NCBI GenBank assembly: GCA_050010575.1
Contig: JBEKKU010000142.1
Coordinates: 1 to 5,964 of the forward strand
Direction of reading: 5' to 3'
Length of the DNA stretch: 5,964 bases
Source of the DNA: Palsa-1188 sp050010575
GTDB lineage: Bacteria > Bacillota > DSM-12270 > Thermacetogeniales > Thermacetogeniaceae
The notes below the pieces were generated by a model. That model was given only the letters and a program-made list of their open reading frames with translations. It searched no databases and was not told where the DNA came from. How positions within the stretch are numbered: the first letter of the stretch is position 1; each line of letters begins with the position of its first letter. This document shows positions 4,835 to 5,964 of the stretch, one piece after another. The translations under genes and the position numbers were made by a program.

Positions 4835-5964
4835 ATGACCGCGCAGCAGGTTGGCAGATTGATGCTCCTGTGCCTGTTGGCTGTGCTCGTCGCCTGCCTG
4901 GGTGCGCCTTTGCGCCGGGCGAACGCAGCACAGGCTGTCGCTTCAGGAGTGGCAGCGAACAACACAGCAACAACGAATAACACAGGTGGCGGAACGGGGT
5001 TAATGATGCGGGTGGCCCTCGACGAGGGCGTCCCGGCAGCCTCTTTTCTGGTGAAGCAGGGGAACTACACCCTGGTCGACAGTTCGACAGGGCTCCCGCT
5101 GGGTGCGGTGGGGGTCGGGAATACCTGGACCGTGACCGCTGCCGGTACTACCTTACTGGTGCAAGGGCCTGGCCTCAAAGGCACGCAGCCTTTTCAGGGG
5201 CCGGTCTTGCTTCAGGAGACAGGGGGCGGAGTGAGCAGTGATCAACCAAATTTATTCCAGTATAACGGCACTCTCTACCGGGGCAGCCTGGCGATCCAGA
5301 ATTTGAGCAACCAGTTGCTGGTACTGAACGTATTGGACATGGAAAAATATCTTTATGGCGTGGTTGGCAAGGAGATCGGCGGCACTGCTTCAGCCGAAGC
5401 GTTATGTGTCCAGGCGGTGGCGTCGCGCTCCTACGCTCTCTCCATGCGGGGGTTGAGCGCCTGGTACGACATCGGACATGATACCGGTAGCGAGGTATAT
5501 GGCGGCTACTCCGGAGAGCAGGAGTTTGCCTGCAGCAGCGGCAATCCGGTGGTGGATGCCGTGCAGCGCACCAGAGGCCAGGTGCTGGAGTATCTGGGTA
5601 CCCTGGTCCGGGCCTACTTCAGTGCCAATGCCGGTGGCTATACCGAGGACGCGGAGAATGTCTGGGCGGAAAGCCGTCCCTACCTCAAAGGAGTGGCCAG
5701 CGATGGGGACGCTTACGCTGATACCCTGGGCGGTTGGGCGCAGAGCACCTACCGCTGGACCAAGACGATCAACCGGTCAGACCTGGAGTCGCAACTAGGG
5801 GTGGGCAAGATTCTGGACATCCAGGTGTCCCGCAACCGTACCCGGATCAGTACCGATCCGGTGACGGGAAGCATCAAGAGGGATTTTGTACCGGGCAGTG
5901 TGACTGTTTCCGGCAGGGCTACCCAGGTCACCGTCATCGGTGCCAGTGGCTCCAAAACCTTCTA
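4835..5964 (+). CDS. spoIID: Stage II sporulation protein D, SpoIID/LytB domain (3' end outside window)
   Basis: Exported lytic transglycosylase that cuts glycan strands during engulfment of the forespore, together with SpoIIP and SpoIIM in Bacillus. 376 codons are present and the frame is open at the right edge. An in-frame TGA (4832-4834) abuts ATG 4835, so the start cannot lie further upstream. Residues 9-24 are a hydrophobic export or anchor segment after Arg8. It contains LVAC (18-21), which fits a lipobox; ANA-AQ (29-33) would be a signal peptidase I alternative. A low-complexity Ala/Asn/Thr/Gly linker (32-55) follows. The SpoIID domain begins near 57 (MMRVALDEG), with the core EKYLYGVVGKEIGG (170-183), whose Glu180 matches the catalytic Glu of the family, then AEALCVQAVASRSYAL (187-202), VYGGYSGE (221-228) and AYFSANAGGYTED (260-272). 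spoIID versus a paralogous SpoIID-domain protein cannot be settled without the 3' end, but the ruvB-DUF2905 context favours this annotation. Confidence 0.9.
   Translation, partial: MTAQQVGRLMLLCLLAVLVACLGAPLRRANAAQAVASGVAANNTATTNNTGGGTGLMMRVALDEGVPAASFLVKQGNYTLVDSSTGLPLGAVGVGNTWTVTAAGTTLLVQGPGLKGTQPFQGPVLLQETGGGVSSDQPNLFQYNGTLYRGSLAIQNLSNQLLVLNVLDMEKYLYGVVGKEIGGTASAEALCVQAVASRSYALSMRGLSAWYDIGHDTGSEVYGGYSGEQEFACSSGNPVVDAVQRTRGQVLEYLGTLVRAYFSANAGGYTEDAENVWAESRPYLKGVASDGDAYADTLGGWAQSTYRWTKTINRSDLESQLGVGKILDIQVSRNRTRISTDPVTGSIKRDFVPGSVTVSGRATQVTVIGASGSKTF

Noticed and set aside
4638..4838. 66-codon ORF on the + strand inside the structured block
   Set aside because: The translation has no recognisable domain, is basic and irregular, lies across the long hairpins, and ends in the start of spoIID. 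It is explained by RNA structure, not coding.
4862..4864. Alternative spoIID start at the internal ATG
   Set aside because: It would remove Arg8, the only positive charge before the hydrophobic segment, leaving a poor export signal; ATG 4835 is preferred.
4747..4983. 78-codon ORF on the - strand
   Set aside because: It mostly mirrors the signal-peptide region of spoIID and has no family resemblance; a shadow.

Overview
The window reads as chromosomal DNA of a fairly GC-rich, spore-forming Clostridia-type bacterium (Peptococcaceae/Moorella-like). This rests on gene content and order: ruvC-ruvA-ruvB, then a QueH-type epoxyqueuosine reductase, a small DUF2905 membrane protein and spoIID, all on the + strand. 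That order is, from memory, typical of these Firmicutes, and spoIID implies endospore formation. No taxonomic search was possible.

Layout. Positions 3-1394 hold the 3' part, nearly all, of a 14-helix major facilitator (DHA2-type) transporter whose true start is probably just outside the window. After an 86-base gap come the Holliday-junction genes: ruvC (1481-1963, GTG start), ruvA (2048-2656) and ruvB (2660-3706). RuvA and RuvB form the branch-migration motor and RuvC cuts the junction. queH (3703-4245) overlaps ruvB by 4 bases, and the DUF2905 gene (4238-4462) overlaps queH by 8 bases, so ruvA through DUF2905 looks like one tightly coupled transcription unit. spoIID starts at ATG 4835 and runs off the right edge; it encodes an exported peptidoglycan lytic enzyme for engulfment.

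The striking part is the 372-base stretch 4463-4834 between DUF2905 and spoIID. Its first ~100 bases are AT-richer and promoter-like. From about 4572 to 4834 it becomes a dense series of long, imperfect but convincing hairpins with no credible ORF and no T-tracts. The arrangement, in particular GGACGTACCC followed at once by a 41-base hairpin, resembles the HEARO / IscB omega-RNA class, the guide RNAs of IscB, a Cas9-ancestor nuclease of IS200/IS605-like transposons. The structured block ends exactly before ATGA, the kind of site HEARO elements are remembered to sit against, and here that ATGA is the start codon of spoIID. No iscB gene is present, so this would be a stand-alone, non-autonomous guide-RNA element placed between the spoIID promoter and its coding sequence. 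The fold is seen directly in the sequence; the family assignment is from memory and needs a covariance-model search.
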